DNA of 64,000 bases from an uncultured Sutterella sp. (GCA_900544345.1 UQUR01000002.1:143500-207499); one strand, 5' to 3'; positions 51,748 to 61,686 are shown, counted from the stretch's first letter. Made by a program: numbers and translations. The notes: generated from the sequence alone by a model not told the origin.

Positions 51748-52368
51748 TCACCGAGTCTGCTCTTTAACAATAAACCTTAAATCGCCCAAACGGAATGCCT
51801 CTTTTTCACTGGGGCGACCTTTTTCATAGGAATCCCTCTCCAATGTTTCATCCCCTAAGGGCTCCGCCGTCTCATTTTGATCACGCAGTTTGGGCTCAAG
51901 CCCCCAGGAGCTAAGTTCCTTTTCAGCCAAACAAAGTGCTTCGTCAATTCTTTGGGCAACTGTTTCAGTCAGACTGCCGCCGTAATCATTTAATTCAAGC
52001 GGCTGAACTCCGATGACACTGATAGCCTGCGGCTCATAGCCCTCCAAAGCAGCCATGACCAAAACGTCATTCATCCCTGCCTGATGAGCAGAAATTTTTG
52101 TTGACGACCAAAGCGCAATATCCCCGTTTTTTAAAAGCTTCAACGTTCCGGGCTTATCTTTAAAGTCACAGCAATCAAAAATCAAAATTCTTTTGGCATC
52201 CATGACCTCATTGATCAGATAAGCGCCCAATGTGCCGCCATCGATCACTCGCACTCTTTGGTCTTCAGAAAATTTTTTGTGATAAGCCTCTACGGCTCTG
52301 ACACCAAAGCCTTCATCGGCCCACAGAATATTTCCTATTCCTATGACAAGCGCTTCGTATTTTGACAT
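51748..52368 (-). CDS. hupD: Hydrogenase maturation endopeptidase HupD (HyaD)
   Basis: This 206-residue nickel-dependent protease trims the C-terminus of the large subunit after metal insertion. The family motif GIGNILWADEGFGVRAVE near the N-terminus carries the key glutamate/aspartate, and SAHQAGMND the histidine ligand. The C-terminal 45 residues extend beyond the usual length. It starts the second, maturation part of the operon, after a terminator-like hairpin. Confidence 0.9.
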   Translation of the reverse strand: MSKYEALVIGIGNILWADEGFGVRAVEAYHKKFSEDQRVRVIDGGTLGAYLINEVMDAKRILIFDCCDFKDKPGTLKLLKNGDIALWSSTKISAHQAGMNDVLVMAALEGYEPQAISVIGVQPLELNDYGGSLTETVAQRIDEALCLAEKELSSWGLEPKLRDQNETAEPLGDETLERDSYEKGRPSEKEAFRLGDLRFIVKEQTR

Positions 52369-52401
52369 TGCTACTTCCTAGCCACACTCAGCTCAAACAC
52401 G

Positions 52402-52445
52402 AAAAAGGCCTGAGAGATCCGATCAGACGCCCTCAAGCCTTTTTT
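52402..52445. terminator. Bidirectional-looking hairpin between hupC and hupD
   Basis: AAAAAGGC(C)TGAG and CTCA(A)GCCTTTTTT pair with one mismatch, giving T-tracts on both strands. It could reduce transcription from hupSLC into the maturation genes. Confidence 0.7.
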
Positions 52446-52453
52446 CCTGACTA

Positions 52454-53164
52454 TTAATGATGACTTTCTTTAAACATCCTCAATCCAGTGGACATAGAAG
52501 AAAGTGTTGTCGCCCCTCCCATCACATCTTCTCTGAAAGACATATAAATGTGAGCAATTGAAAAGAGGATGAACACATACATACAGGCGTGGTGAATGGT
52601 TCGAACAGTTTGAGCATCGCCTGCCAAGCTAAAGACCCAGCCAAACCAAGCCATCCAGCCCGTATCCCAACCCCAAGCTTGTGCATAGAGTGCAAAACCA
52701 GTAATGATCACGACGAAACTGCCCAAAACAAACATTGCAAACATCGCCAATTGTGCCAATGGGTTATGACCGGCATATTCCGGCGCACTCTTATTGAGAA
52801 AGAGATAGTAGAGAACCTGAGCCCAAACTCCCTTCCACCACTTTAGAGACCAAAGCGGCGGAATGAAAATCATACGGGCATAGCGATTCCCGACGACAGC
52901 CCAGAAGATTCGGTAGATAAAAAGCACCGTAAAGATCATGCCGGCGATAAAGTGCGCAAGGCGAATGTAGCCGAAGTCATAAGTGACCCATGTATCGCCC
53001 AGGTTAGCCACAAGGGGGGCACCGATCAAAAATCCGGTCACGATCATCACCGCCATGCAAAGAGCCATCAGCCAGTGCCAGATACGCACCGGAGCTTCCC
53101 ACACATAAATCGGGTGAGTCCCACCGGAGGGGTCGACCTCAAAAGTGACAGGATCAATTCTCAT
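52454..53164 (-). CDS. hupC: Ni/Fe-hydrogenase b-type cytochrome subunit HupC
   Basis: This 236-residue inner-membrane cytochrome b passes electrons from the hydrogenase to the quinone pool. It has four membrane segments with haem histidines in VRIWHWLMALCM, RLAHFIAG and IHHACMYVF; these are characteristic of the HyaC/HupC family. It follows hupL by 11 bases. Confidence 0.93.
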   Translation of the reverse strand: MRIDPVTFEVDPSGGTHPIYVWEAPVRIWHWLMALCMAVMIVTGFLIGAPLVANLGDTWVTYDFGYIRLAHFIAGMIFTVLFIYRIFWAVVGNRYARMIFIPPLWSLKWWKGVWAQVLYYLFLNKSAPEYAGHNPLAQLAMFAMFVLGSFVVIITGFALYAQAWGWDTGWMAWFGWVFSLAGDAQTVRTIHHACMYVFILFSIAHIYMSFREDVMGGATTLSSMSTGLRMFKESHH

Positions 53165-53175
53165 AGCTCTGTCTC

Positions 53176-54942
53176 CTAACGGACTCGGACACGGCAGAGC
53201 TCATGACCCTGCGGGTCCAAAACATGCGTTGCACAAGCCAGACAGGGATCGAAGCTGTGAATCGTACGAATGATTTCCAAGGGCTTTTCTGGATCCGCAA
53301 CGGGCGTACCGATCAGAGAGGTTTCAAAGGCTCCCTGCTGACCGTCGGGTGAACGCGGCGAAGCATTCCAGGTTGTGGGTACAATCGCCTGCCAGTTCTC
53401 AATCCGTGTATCTTTAATGACACACCAGTGTCCCAAAGCCCCGCGAGGCGCTTCGCAGAAACCGACTCCGCGGCACTCTTTAGGCCACGTCTTCGGTTCC
53501 CAAAGTTCCATATTAGCCGCGACTTCATCTCCGGACTTAATGTTGGCAATAAGATCATCGACATATTGCACCATCTTGTGCGCAGTCCAATCACACTCAA
53601 GTGCACGCGCGGCATGACGGCCCAAGGTGGAATAGACGGCTTCAAGTGGCAAGTTAAGTTCTTTAAGAAGTGCCAAAGCGGGTTCCTTAAAATGCTTCAC
53701 GTCTTTGGCAATTGAGACTACCAAACGAGCAAGTGGGCCCACTTCCATCATATGACCCTTCCAACGAGGACTCTTAATCCAGGAATATTTCCCCTTGTCA
53801 CCCAACCACTCAAATTTGGTCTTTGTACCTACAGAACCTTCTGGCAGTTCAAATGATTGGTCGGTCACGCCTTCCCAGGGATGAAGTCCAGTCTTACCTT
53901 CCGGATATTTGTACCATGAGTGATCTACGTACTCTTGAATTTGATTCAAGTCTCTCAAGTCCACTTCCTGCACATGCGCCAAATCCCCACCAATAATGGC
54001 GCCAGAAGGCATCTGCAGAGACTTTTCAGACCAATCGTTAGCAATTTCCGGGAAGTCTCCATAGCAGAGAACATTTTTCTTGACTATACCGCCTCCATAG
54101 GTAAACCATTCCGGGTAAAACGATGCAATAGCTTTAATATCGGGCAAATATACATTTTCGACGAATTCGACAGACTGCTTGGCAATATCGCGCATATAGT
54201 TCATTGTCACTTCGTTAATCATGTTGCCCGCAGCGCCTGTGTCGTGCATATTAATTGGACAGGCCACACCGCCCACCAAATAATTTGGATGAGGATTCTT
54301 ACCGCCTAAAATAGTGTGAATTTTGATAATTTCTCTTTGGAAGTCCAGCGCCTCAAGGTAATGAGTTACAGCCAATAAATTAACGGCTGGAGGCAATTTC
54401 ATGGCCGGATGTCCCCAATAACCATTCGCAAATATTCCCAATTGACCAGATGCAACAAACTTTTTCAGACGATTCTGAACGTCGCGGAAATAGCCAGGAG
54501 AGCTCAATGGATGGTGTGGACTGATTTTCTTTTGCAACTCCGACACTTCTCGGGGATCGGCCGACAGAGAGCTCACGACATCGACCCAATCAAGCGCAGA
54601 CAATTGATAGAAGTGAACGATATGGTCATGCGTGTAAAGCGTTGCATTCATCAAATTACGAATGATGTTGGCATTTTTCGGTATTTTGATGCCGATTGCA
54701 TCTTCGACACTTCTAACAGCTGCTAATGCGTGAATCCCAGTGCAAACACCACAAATACGTTCCACAAAGGCCCAAGCATCACGCGGATCGCGTCCTTTTA
54801 AAATCACTTCTAGGCCGCGCCACATCGTACCCGTACTCTGGGAGTCAGTGATGACGTTGCCGCCATTGCCCAACACCGCTTGAACGCGCAGATGACCTTC
54901 AATACGCGTCACCGGATCAACAACAATACGACGATCTGCCAT
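53176..54942 (-). CDS. hupL: [NiFe]-hydrogenase large subunit HupL
   Basis: This 588-residue catalytic subunit binds the NiFe centre. The L1 ligands are in ERICGVCTGIHALA near residue 65 and the L2 ligands in DPCLACATH near the C-terminus, followed by the 15-residue tail that HupD removes after His. This is a periplasm-facing group 1 uptake hydrogenase. Its start overlaps the hupS stop by one base. Confidence 0.97.
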   Translation of the reverse strand: MADRRIVVDPVTRIEGHLRVQAVLGNGGNVITDSQSTGTMWRGLEVILKGRDPRDAWAFVERICGVCTGIHALAAVRSVEDAIGIKIPKNANIIRNLMNATLYTHDHIVHFYQLSALDWVDVVSSLSADPREVSELQKKISPHHPLSSPGYFRDVQNRLKKFVASGQLGIFANGYWGHPAMKLPPAVNLLAVTHYLEALDFQREIIKIHTILGGKNPHPNYLVGGVACPINMHDTGAAGNMINEVTMNYMRDIAKQSVEFVENVYLPDIKAIASFYPEWFTYGGGIVKKNVLCYGDFPEIANDWSEKSLQMPSGAIIGGDLAHVQEVDLRDLNQIQEYVDHSWYKYPEGKTGLHPWEGVTDQSFELPEGSVGTKTKFEWLGDKGKYSWIKSPRWKGHMMEVGPLARLVVSIAKDVKHFKEPALALLKELNLPLEAVYSTLGRHAARALECDWTAHKMVQYVDDLIANIKSGDEVAANMELWEPKTWPKECRGVGFCEAPRGALGHWCVIKDTRIENWQAIVPTTWNASPRSPDGQQGAFETSLIGTPVADPEKPLEIIRTIHSFDPCLACATHVLDPQGHELCRVRVR

Positions 54943-56039
54943 TATTCTTCCCTCCCGAGATCCTTGTTATTTTTCTTCGCTCTGGCTTGAGCAACAGCCG
55001 ACATTGCAGCATGAGCAATCGCTGCGGCACCCACAACGCCCACGGTTGCCAAGCCGACTTTATCTACCGTAGATTCAATTCCACCAAAGCCTGGCGGCAA
55101 AATCGTTGTTTCGTGCTCGTAGAAAGAGCCCTTATCGAAGAAATTAGGTTCAGAGCAACCAATACAACCGTGACCAGACTGCACTGGCCATGAAAGTCCT
55201 TCATTCCAGCGAATAGTCGAGCAAGCGTTATAGGTGGTGGGACCTTTACAGCCAACTTTATAAAGGCAGTAGCCCAATTTAGCGCCTTCATCATCGAACT
55301 TCTCAACAAACTGCCCTGCATCAAAGTGAGCCCGACGATAGCATTTATCATGAATGCGCTGTCCGTAAAACATCTTGGGACGTCCCAGACGATCCAAAGG
55401 CGGAATGCGGTCATAAGTCAAAATATAAGTTACGACAGCCGTCATCACTTCAGGAATCGGCGGGCATCCCGGTACTAAAACGATCGGCTTATCAGTAATG
55501 ATTTCCGTAATGGGAACTGCGTGGGTAGGGTTGGGTTTTGCAGCCTGCACGCAACCCCAGGCTGCGCAAGAACCCCATCCGATCACAGCCTTAGCGCCAG
55601 CTGCTACATGCTTAATTTTTGCCAGGAAGGTTTCGCCAGCCGGGATACAGTTGACCCCGTCATCGTTGAGCGGGACATTGCCTTCTACAGCCAAAATATA
55701 CTGGCCCTTGTACTTCGTAATTGTTTCTTCCAAAGCTGCTTCTGCCTGATGACCGGCTGCCGCCATAATCGTGTCATCGTAGTCAAGCGAAATCATCGAC
55801 AGCACTAAGTCTTTAGCAACGGGATGATAGGAGCGGATAAAGGACTCCGTACAACACGTACATTCCAGACCATGCAACCAAACAACAGGCATTCTGGGCT
55901 TAGTCTCGATTGCATGAGCAATCTCCTGAGCGCCAGCACTACCCAGTCCTAAACTGGCAGCTGTAAGAGAACAAAATTGCAGAAAACTGCGACGGCTGAC
56001 ACCCTGACGTCGCAGAGCTTCATATTGAGTTTCATGCAT
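54942..56039 (-). CDS. hupS: [NiFe]-hydrogenase small subunit HupS (Hyd-1-like, oxygen-tolerant type)
   Basis: This 365-residue electron-transfer subunit has a Tat signal (SRRSFLQF) near the N-terminus and a C-terminal membrane anchor (residues about 320-345). Around the proximal cluster it shows LECTCCTES (Cys60, Cys62, Cys63) and GSCAAWGC (Cys158, Cys163). Cys62 and Cys163 correspond to Cys19 and Cys120 of E. coli Hyd-1, the two extra ligands of the [4Fe-3S] cluster that give oxygen tolerance. It heads the minus-strand hup operon. Confidence 0.96.
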   Translation of the reverse strand: MHETQYEALRRQGVSRRSFLQFCSLTAASLGLGSAGAQEIAHAIETKPRMPVVWLHGLECTCCTESFIRSYHPVAKDLVLSMISLDYDDTIMAAAGHQAEAALEETITKYKGQYILAVEGNVPLNDDGVNCIPAGETFLAKIKHVAAGAKAVIGWGSCAAWGCVQAAKPNPTHAVPITEIITDKPIVLVPGCPPIPEVMTAVVTYILTYDRIPPLDRLGRPKMFYGQRIHDKCYRRAHFDAGQFVEKFDDEGAKLGYCLYKVGCKGPTTYNACSTIRWNEGLSWPVQSGHGCIGCSEPNFFDKGSFYEHETTILPPGFGGIESTVDKVGLATVGVVGAAAIAHAAMSAVAQARAKKNNKDLGREE

Positions 56040-56344
56040 AAAAGAAATCTCCTCGGCCTTTTTTTATTTGCTGGGGGCTCAATCCACACAAACAGAGGCT
56101 CACAGTTAAACGCTAACGTACACTCAATTAGATTGTATGGCATGAAAAGTCCATGACTTAAGTGAAAACGAATCCTTTTCTTACACCTAAGAGGTATATT
56201 TTGATTATTTTGTTATATCCGCCCTCATCTTTCGCTCTTTTTTTTTAAATCTGCTTTAAAAATGTCCAAAACGGTAGTGTTTTAACAATTAAATTCGAGT
56301 TATTTCAGAGTACTCTAAAAACATTAAATCAATGAGGTGTGAGT
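56040..56344. promoter_or_regulatory. Divergent regulatory region between hupS and hupJ
   Basis: About 305 AT-rich bases separate the two hydrogenase transcription units and must contain both promoters. I see no convincing FNR box, sigma54 promoter or other named site; ATTAAATCAATGAGG just before hupJ is the hupJ ribosome binding region. Confidence 0.5.
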
Positions 56345-56836
56345 GTGCCAATTCGTTCCCTTTGTCCACAGGCAGCTTTTGAATATGAGTTTGAACAGGT
56401 CTTTCAAAAGAAAATGAAAGGCTTGCCGATCTGCCGCAGTGATTTGCGGGTAAGAGCACTTGGATTTCAATCCTACCGTGAACATTGGATCGGGGCATTG
56501 GTGACACCTTGGTCCGTTTTAATTGTCTTTGCTAGCGGCAATCAAAAGACATGGCCTACCATACAAGAAGGAAAAATTACGACGGTTAACCTACCCGGAG
56601 GACCCTTTAGTTTTTTAGGGATGAGAGGTGAAAGAGTAGGAACTTTTCTTGCCTGCTCGCTCATGAGCCCGATTGAGAGGATGTTTAACCAGCGTAATGT
56701 TGAAGACTTTGCTCTCAAGGCGCTCACAATGATGCTGACGCCTTTGTCTGAAGACACTCAAAACAAGTCCGATGCCATACCGAAAAAATTCTCCCGCAGA
56801 GATTTTTTCCAACCTTTTAGCCAGGAGATGAAATAA
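56345..56836 (+). CDS. hupJ: [NiFe]-hydrogenase assembly chaperone HupJ/HybE-like
   Basis: This 163-residue protein resembles the HybE family that chaperones a hydrogenase small or large subunit before export. Family motifs are GLPICRSDLRVRALGF and IGALVTPWSVLIVF. The GTG at 56345 is chosen because GAGG lies 7 bases upstream; a GTG at 56339 would leave almost no spacing. Unlike the rubredoxin-HybE fusion of rhizobial HupJ, it has no fused rubredoxin domain. Confidence 0.82.
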   Translation: MPIRSLCPQAAFEYEFEQVFQKKMKGLPICRSDLRVRALGFQSYREHWIGALVTPWSVLIVFASGNQKTWPTIQEGKITTVNLPGGPFSFLGMRGERVGTFLACSLMSPIERMFNQRNVEDFALKALTMMLTPLSEDTQNKSDAIPKKFSRRDFFQPFSQEMK

Positions 56837-56837
56837 A

Positions 56838-57911
56838 GTGCCCTATCCAGACGTATCGACTGTTTCCCTGGTGATTGAAGAAAAGGGCTCAGTGCTTGAC
56901 GTACAGCTACATAACCACCGTACAAGAGATATCGCACTGGCCGCTCAGGTAATCGGTCCTGAGAAAACTAAGGTGATCCTACGGTCCCTTTTGGGACTTT
57001 GTCCGGTTGCACAGGTTTGTGCTTTTGACTCGGCCTGGCAAGCCGTAAAAAATCAAACAGCAAACTCAACTGACGAAACCACCCGACAACTCATTACTGC
57101 CGAAGCAATTCTTGAAACGATTCGGGTGCTGAGCATGGATCTTCAACCTTATACGATCCACGGCAAGGTCAGTACGGAAACTTTGAAAACTATCGGTGAA
57201 TTGCGCTCAAGACTTTGTCGTATCACACAAAACGAGACGGTTGACGATGCCGCTGTACAAACACTCATTGAAGACATCCGAGCTTTAGTGATTTTATGGT
57301 TTACGCGCGAAAAAATTGCCATTAATGCCATCAAACACACTTTCGAGCGTTTCGATGACATAACGGTCGATGGGAAAGCGTTGCTCTTTCCTGAAGAAAT
57401 CGGAAATAAAGAAATTTTGAAGCTCTTTGTCCACATACTCACAGAGTATCCAGACTGGGCTTTGTGTCCGCAACTGGCTGGCTCTCGCATCACGGGTGCA
57501 TTGGCACGGATTCGCAGTCTGCAATATACGGGCAGAAGGCAACCGTTTAGGGTAAAAGACTTGATTCTGGCACGGCTTCAGGAACTGAAATCTTTTGCCT
57601 CAGGTCTCATCAGTCCATTTACGGCTCAAAGTTTTTATCTAGATAATGGCTGGGGTGTCGGCTTGGTTGAGACTGCCCGAGGTTCATTGATGCATTTTTT
57701 GTCTCTTAAAAACGATGCCATGCAATTTCACATTGTTGCCCCAACCGAGTGGGTCTTTCAGGAAGAAAGCCCAATGGTTGAAGTGATGAACGCTTATGCT
57801 AATAAAAGAGTTCATGCGGTGAAGTCTGTGGTCACGGGACTCAATCTTATCGGTTGTGCCTTTGATCCCTGTACAAAAATGACAGTTTGCTGGCCACAAA
57901 GGAATATCTAA
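56838..57911 (+). CDS. hupK: Hydrogenase accessory scaffold HupK/HoxV-like
   Basis: This 357-residue protein starts at a GTG directly after hupJ. It resembles a degenerate large subunit: CPVAQVC replaces the L1 motif and FDPCTKMTVC stands where DPCxxC lies. HupK/HoxV proteins act as scaffolds for the NiFe(CN)2CO cofactor in oxygen-tolerant hydrogenase assembly. Its TAA overlaps the hypA ATG. Confidence 0.82.
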   Translation: MPYPDVSTVSLVIEEKGSVLDVQLHNHRTRDIALAAQVIGPEKTKVILRSLLGLCPVAQVCAFDSAWQAVKNQTANSTDETTRQLITAEAILETIRVLSMDLQPYTIHGKVSTETLKTIGELRSRLCRITQNETVDDAAVQTLIEDIRALVILWFTREKIAINAIKHTFERFDDITVDGKALLFPEEIGNKEILKLFVHILTEYPDWALCPQLAGSRITGALARIRSLQYTGRRQPFRVKDLILARLQELKSFASGLISPFTAQSFYLDNGWGVGLVETARGSLMHFLSLKNDAMQFHIVAPTEWVFQEESPMVEVMNAYANKRVHAVKSVVTGLNLIGCAFDPCTKMTVCWPQRNI

Positions 57912-58273
57912 TGCACGAACTTTCTCTAGCCGAAGGCATCATTGATATTGTTGAACGGACAGCTAAAGCCAACAATGTGCATCGAGTCAAAAAGGTTCGA
58001 ATTGCAGTGGGGGAGCTTGCTGGCGTCGACATTGAGAGTTTGGTTTTTGCATGGCTATCGGTCAGGCGCGGCGGCTGCGCTGATCAGGCGGAGCTGGAGA
58101 TTGAACGGCCGGCAGGGCGAGCGTGGTGCATAGATTGTTCAAAAGAGGTTCCCTTAAAACGTTACGGAGACCCTTGCCCGATTTGCTCGGGTTACCATTT
58201 AAGCGCTATTGGCGGCACAGAATTAAAAGTAATCGACATCATTGCTGAAGACTTTGATAGCGATTTGGAATAA
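57911..58273 (+). CDS. hypA: Hydrogenase nickel insertion protein HypA
   Basis: This 120-residue nickel chaperone starts MHELSLAE, with the nickel-binding His2. The zinc site is CIDC plus CPIC. The start at 57911 is set by His2 at position 2 and by overlap with the hupK stop. It works with HypB to deliver nickel to the large subunit. Confidence 0.95.
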   Translation: MHELSLAEGIIDIVERTAKANNVHRVKKVRIAVGELAGVDIESLVFAWLSVRRGGCADQAELEIERPAGRAWCIDCSKEVPLKRYGDPCPICSGYHLSAIGGTELKVIDIIAEDFDSDLE

Positions 58274-58284
58274 GGAGTTTTGAT

Positions 58285-59088
58285 ATGTGTACAACTTGCG
58301 GTTGCGGCGAAAAACATTCTCATACCCATACACACCGAGATGAAAATGGCAATCTTGTGACTCATACTCACGAAAACCATGTCCATGAACATATGCCCCA
58401 ACACACTCACGACAGTGCAATGGGAACAGAACGTGCGATCAGTATTGAAGAAGATATTTTGGCAAGAAACAATACCATCGCAAATGAAAACCGAGCGTTT
58501 TTCAGACAAAAACATATTTTGGCTCTCAATTTTGTCTCTAGCCCAGGCTCCGGAAAAACGGAATTGCTTTGCGCCACAGTTAGAGCAGCCGCCGGGCAAT
58601 TTAGTATCAATGTAATCGAAGGCGATCAGCAAACCAGCAACGATGCTAACCGGGTTAGAGCAACCGGTGTGCAAGCTCATCAGATCAATACCGGTAAAGG
58701 TTGCCACTTAGATGCAGACATGGTCCGACATGCAATCGAGCACATGGATTTAGACGACTCAAGCATTCTTTTCATTGAGAATGTCGGCAATCTCGTTTGT
58801 CCTGCCGAATTTGATTTGGGAGAAGCACATAAGGTCGTCATTCTGTCAGTCACAGAAGGTGAAGATAAGCCGCTCAAATATCCCGATATGTTCAGAGCAG
58901 CTGATGTCATGATCATTAATAAAATCGACTTGCTACCCTATGTGAAGTTCGACATAGATGCCTGCGAGGAATATGCCAGACGTGTTAATCCAAAAATACA
59001 GATTCTGAGAATCTCTGCTACCACATCCGAAGGTCTGGATCGGTGGATCACGTGGCTGAAGGCTCAAAAAATATTATCCACACTCTGA
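58285..59088 (+). CDS. hypB: Hydrogenase nickel incorporation GTPase HypB
   Basis: This 267-residue GTPase has a metal-binding N-terminus (CTTCGCG, then a run with about 14 histidines to residue 47), which can store nickel. The GTPase core has the P-loop SSPGSGKTELL and ENVGNLVCPAEFDLGE with the conserved metal-site Cys. It follows hypA by 11 bases. Confidence 0.96.
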   Translation: MCTTCGCGEKHSHTHTHRDENGNLVTHTHENHVHEHMPQHTHDSAMGTERAISIEEDILARNNTIANENRAFFRQKHILALNFVSSPGSGKTELLCATVRAAAGQFSINVIEGDQQTSNDANRVRATGVQAHQINTGKGCHLDADMVRHAIEHMDLDDSSILFIENVGNLVCPAEFDLGEAHKVVILSVTEGEDKPLKYPDMFRAADVMIINKIDLLPYVKFDIDACEEYARRVNPKIQILRISATTSEGLDRWITWLKAQKILSTL

Positions 59089-59100
59089 CGGACAGACATC

Positions 59101-61437
59101 ATGATCGCTAAGTTTTTTCGCATTAATGGCCTTGTACAGGGTGTGGGCTTTCGCCCGACTGTCTATCGCATTGCACTTGACTTAGGCCTTAAAGGTGAGG
59201 TCTTCAATGACGCTGAAGGCGTAGGCGTCTTTCTGGAGGGTGATGAGGAGACAGTTTTAAAGTTTCCGCAGGTCATGCGGGAACAAAAGCCTCCCTTGGC
59301 ACGAATTGACTTCATTCGTATGAGCGATGCGGCTCTTAAGGGCTATCAAAACTTTACGATCACCGAAAGTCAGGCCGGTCACGTAAAAACGGCGATCACC
59401 GCCGATGCAGCCACCTGCAAAGCTTGCCTTGAGGATATGTTTACACCGGGTAACCGCCGTTACCGCTACGCATTTACCAACTGCACGCACTGCGGACCTC
59501 GTTTTACGATCACTCGGCACTTACCCTACGATCGTCCTCAGACAACAATGGCCTGCTTTGCAATGTGTCCGGATTGCATGGCCGAGTACACCGATCCACT
59601 GGACAGACGCTTTCACGCCCAGCCCAACGCTTGTCCTATCTGTGGACCGAAGCTCTTTTTTGAAGATTCAAAGGGCTGTGAGCTGCCGGGCGATCCCGTT
59701 GATAACGCCGTCGAAAAAATCCGAGCAGGAAAAATTGTTGCCGTTAAAGGACTGGGTGGCTTTCATTTAATCTGTGATGCAAAAAACGAAGAGGCGGTAA
59801 AGCGCTTAAGAAAACTCAAAAGTCGCAGTGAAAAAGCCTTGGCCGTGATGATGGCTAACACAGAAAGTGCAAAACTTTATGCGTACATCAGTGAGGCTGC
59901 TCAAAAAACGCTTGAAAGTGTTGCCAGACCCATTGTTCTGCTGCCCAGAAATGATCCCGAGTCTTTACCGGGTATCGCCGACCGTCTGACAGATATCGGC
60001 ATTATGCTTCCCTACACGCCGGTGCATTGGCTGCTTTTTCATTCCCTCGCAGGTAAACCGGTGGGCTCCCGCTGGACTGAAAACCTCGCTCTCGACGAAG
60101 TGCTTGTTATGACTTCCGCCAACTATTCCGGCGAACCTCTCGTAATCAGTAATGATGAGGCAAGGGAAAAACTTAAGCACATTGCCGATTACTTCCTGAT
60201 GCACAATCGTGAAATTTTAGTGCGCTGCGATGACTCTGTTGTCAGGATGATTGGAGATACTCCGATTTTTATCAGACGATCAAGAGGCTACGCTCCTGAT
60301 GCAATAAAACTGCCTGAAGCAATACGTCCGACTTTTGCTGCCGGGGCCTATCTGAAAAACACCGCGGCTTTAAGCAGACAGGAAGACATTTTCCTGACTC
60401 AACATATCGGAGACTTAGAAAACTCGGGTACCCATCAGGCTTACCGAGATGCGGTAGGGCACCTGTCCGCTCTCTATGAAATAAAACCTCAGGCAGTTGC
60501 CGCCGACGCTCATCCTGATTTCTATAGTTCAAGGTATGCCGAGGAAGTTGCTCATAAAAACAAGGCACACTTTTTCTCCATCTATCACCATGCTGCCCAT
60601 ATTGCAGTTGCGATGGCCGAACTGAACCGCTCGGCTCCGACCGTAGGACTTGCTTTGGACGGAGTCGGTTTAGGGCCGGGCAATGCAATCTGGGGAGGAG
60701 AACTTCTTTGGATTAAGCCTGACGGCTTTGCCCGCCTGGGAAGCCTTTTACCGCTTCCCCTGCCAGGAGCAGACAAAGCGGCGTTGGAGCCCCGTCGCAT
60801 GGGAGCCTCAGTCTTGACAGTTTTAGGTAAGCCCGATCTTATCGGTGAATTTTTCCCTAATCTGCCTCATGCCGAACATTTCGATCAATTGGTCAATAAC
60901 CTGTCGCTCTCACCGTTGACTTCTTCGGTGGGCAGGCTTTTTGATGCTCTCAGTGCCCTTTTGGGACTTTGCGAAGTTCAGCACGATGAGGCACATGCTG
61001 CCTCACTGCTTGAGAGTGCAGCCTTCGGACTGAGCCCTGAAGCACACCCTGAATATTTTGAAATTCAAAATAATCGTCTGAGCCTTTTGCCGTTTTTCAA
61101 CGCATTGGTCAAAGAACATCAGAGGTTGAATTCCGAGACGATCAAACAGTGGGCGGCAGACTTCCACGCCACGCTTGCGCTCGGCTTAGCAACCCTTACG
61201 CATCAAGGATGCAGCAAAATTCATTACAGCGGTCCTATTATGTTGACCGGCGGCTGTATGGCCAATCGGATTCTGACCCAGTGCCTGGTCTCGGATTTAG
61301 AGCGCATGGGTTTTGAAACTTACTTTCCGCAAAAGGTTCCTGCGGGTGACGCAGGCCTGGCATTAGGACAAATATGGCTAAGCTCCTTGGCATTAAATGC
61401 TCATGCGGATGAATACAAATATGAAGGAGACCGATGA
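59101..61437 (+). CDS. hypF: Carbamoyltransferase HypF
   Basis: This 778-residue enzyme makes the cyanide ligands from carbamoyl phosphate. An acylphosphatase domain (GLVQGVGFRPTVYRIA) is followed by two zinc fingers (TCKACLEDM to NCTHCG, and CPDCMAEY to CPICG), a YrdC-like domain, and a Kae1-like C-terminal domain with HHAAHIAVAMAE and GLALDGVGLGPG. Full length for the family. Confidence 0.97.
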   Translation: MIAKFFRINGLVQGVGFRPTVYRIALDLGLKGEVFNDAEGVGVFLEGDEETVLKFPQVMREQKPPLARIDFIRMSDAALKGYQNFTITESQAGHVKTAITADAATCKACLEDMFTPGNRRYRYAFTNCTHCGPRFTITRHLPYDRPQTTMACFAMCPDCMAEYTDPLDRRFHAQPNACPICGPKLFFEDSKGCELPGDPVDNAVEKIRAGKIVAVKGLGGFHLICDAKNEEAVKRLRKLKSRSEKALAVMMANTESAKLYAYISEAAQKTLESVARPIVLLPRNDPESLPGIADRLTDIGIMLPYTPVHWLLFHSLAGKPVGSRWTENLALDEVLVMTSANYSGEPLVISNDEAREKLKHIADYFLMHNREILVRCDDSVVRMIGDTPIFIRRSRGYAPDAIKLPEAIRPTFAAGAYLKNTAALSRQEDIFLTQHIGDLENSGTHQAYRDAVGHLSALYEIKPQAVAADAHPDFYSSRYAEEVAHKNKAHFFSIYHHAAHIAVAMAELNRSAPTVGLALDGVGLGPGNAIWGGELLWIKPDGFARLGSLLPLPLPGADKAALEPRRMGASVLTVLGKPDLIGEFFPNLPHAEHFDQLVNNLSLSPLTSSVGRLFDALSALLGLCEVQHDEAHAASLLESAAFGLSPEAHPEYFEIQNNRLSLLPFFNALVKEHQRLNSETIKQWAADFHATLALGLATLTHQGCSKIHYSGPIMLTGGCMANRILTQCLVSDLERMGFETYFPQKVPAGDAGLALGQIWLSSLALNAHADEYKYEGDR

Positions 61438-61452
61438 ATTCGGTTAAAAACG

Positions 61453-61686
61453 ATGTGTCTGGCTGTCCCTGCAAAAATTATTGAATTAACAGATGGTGAA
61501 AACGCTTTGTGTGACTTCAACGGCATTACCAAAGAAGTGAACATTGCTTTAATCGACGAGCCCAAAGTCGGCGATTGGGTGATTGTTCACGTGGGCTTTG
61601 CTTTAAACAGAATTGATGAAAGTGAGGCACTTCAAACTCAGAAAATCCTCAATTCTTTTGCCTCAAAAGAAGGTTTTGAAGGATAA
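61453..61686 (+). CDS. hypC: Hydrogenase chaperone HypC
   Basis: This 77-residue protein begins MCLAVPAKI with essential Cys2. It binds HypD while the Fe(CN)2CO group is built and passes it to the large subunit. It lies between hypF and hypD. The cluster also has the longer paralogue hupF. Confidence 0.95.
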   Translation: MCLAVPAKIIELTDGENALCDFNGITKEVNIALIDEPKVGDWVIVHVGFALNRIDESEALQTQKILNSFASKEGFEG

